Assembly: GCA_900538885.1 (NCBI GenBank)
Contig: UQAI01000039.1
Coordinates: 1 to 13,538, forward strand
DNA: 13,538 bases
Direction: 5' to 3'
From: an uncultured Mollicutes bacterium
GTDB taxonomy: Bacteria > Bacillota_I > Bacilli_A > ML615J-28 > CAG-313
Part shown: piece after piece, positions 13,387 through 13,538 of the stretch
Numbering within the stretch: the first letter of the stretch is position 1
How the letters are laid out: the number at the start of each line of letters is the position of its first letter
Position numbers and translations under genes: made by a program
Notes under the pieces: generated by a model
What the model saw: only the letters and a program-made list of their open reading frames with translations
Told to the model about the DNA's origin: nothing
Database searches by the model: none

Positions 13387-13538
13387 TATTCATCACGCTC
13401 CTTAAATTTGCTAAGTTCTTGATTTAATTTATCCGTTTCACGTTTATTTTTTATTAAAAGAATAAATGAAATAAACCCATATCCAATTAAAACCATCACA
13501 AATGTAAGTATTACAAATGGAATATCATTTTTATTAAA
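13386..13538 (-). CDS. C-terminal fragment of a small membrane protein (runs off the window)
   Basis: A reading frame open from the right edge to a TAA at 13386-13388 encodes 50 residues. A hydrophobic stretch (IPFVILTFVMVLIGYGF and on through ISFILLI) forms one membrane segment. It is followed by a charged, possibly coiled-coil tail (KNKRETDKLNQELSKFKERDE) predicted to be cytosolic. No start codon is present in the window, so the gene is partial. The TAATG overlap with the next gene and the embedded AAGGAG support it as a real member of the pullulanase operon. The family is not recognised. Confidence 0.65.
   Translation of the reverse strand, partial: FNKNDIPFVILTFVMVLIGYGFISFILLIKNKRETDKLNQELSKFKERDE

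Overview
This 13.5 kb window is AT-rich chromosomal DNA from a low-GC Gram-positive bacterium (Bacillota). The compact, AT-biased genes and the gene set fit the Mollicutes-adjacent Bacilli (Acholeplasma/Izemoplasma/Erysipelotrichia-like), but no marker here fixes the lineage. The genetic code looks standard. TGA serves as a stop in the overlapping ATGA junction at 8937-8940, every tryptophan is TGG, and no long gene contains an in-frame TGA. Supporting Bacillota features are AGGAGG-type ribosome sites, sigma-A-like promoters, a lipobox lipoprotein and a DarA/PstA cyclic-di-AMP receptor.

Left part (1-4025). A promoter at 165-193 drives a two-gene unit: a peptidase C26 (PuuD-like) glutamine amidotransferase and a Nudix ADP-ribose pyrophosphatase, joined by a TAATG overlap. 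Its terminator hairpin is built from the last codons of the Nudix gene and faces a convergent EF-G-like translational GTPase of the EF-G2 type. Upstream of that GTPase, on the same strand but with its own promoter and terminator, lies the cyclic-di-AMP receptor gene.

Centre (4026-10770). A 259-bp divergent region carries promoters in both directions. The rightward operon has four tightly coupled genes: a WG-repeat lipoprotein, a fused ATPase-permease of the MacB/FtsX class (847 aa), a stand-alone ATPase (236 aa) and a stand-alone permease (594 aa). Junctions are 8 bp, 10 bp and a 4-bp overlap, and a strong hairpin ends the unit. The two ATPase modules align without a gap over 200 residues and are about half identical, so the system looks like a duplicated type VII ABC transporter in one fused and one split form. 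Both permeases carry very large extracellular domains. This is the most interesting region of the window. Its substrate cannot be read from the sequence.

Right part (10781-13538, minus strand). A converging operon ends with a cytosolic type I pullulanase. It is preceded, with overlapping stop and start codons, by a secreted-then-anchored membrane protein of unknown function and by a small membrane protein that runs off the window edge. The debranching enzyme implies use of glycogen or maltodextrins. The two membrane proteins coupled to it are unexplained.
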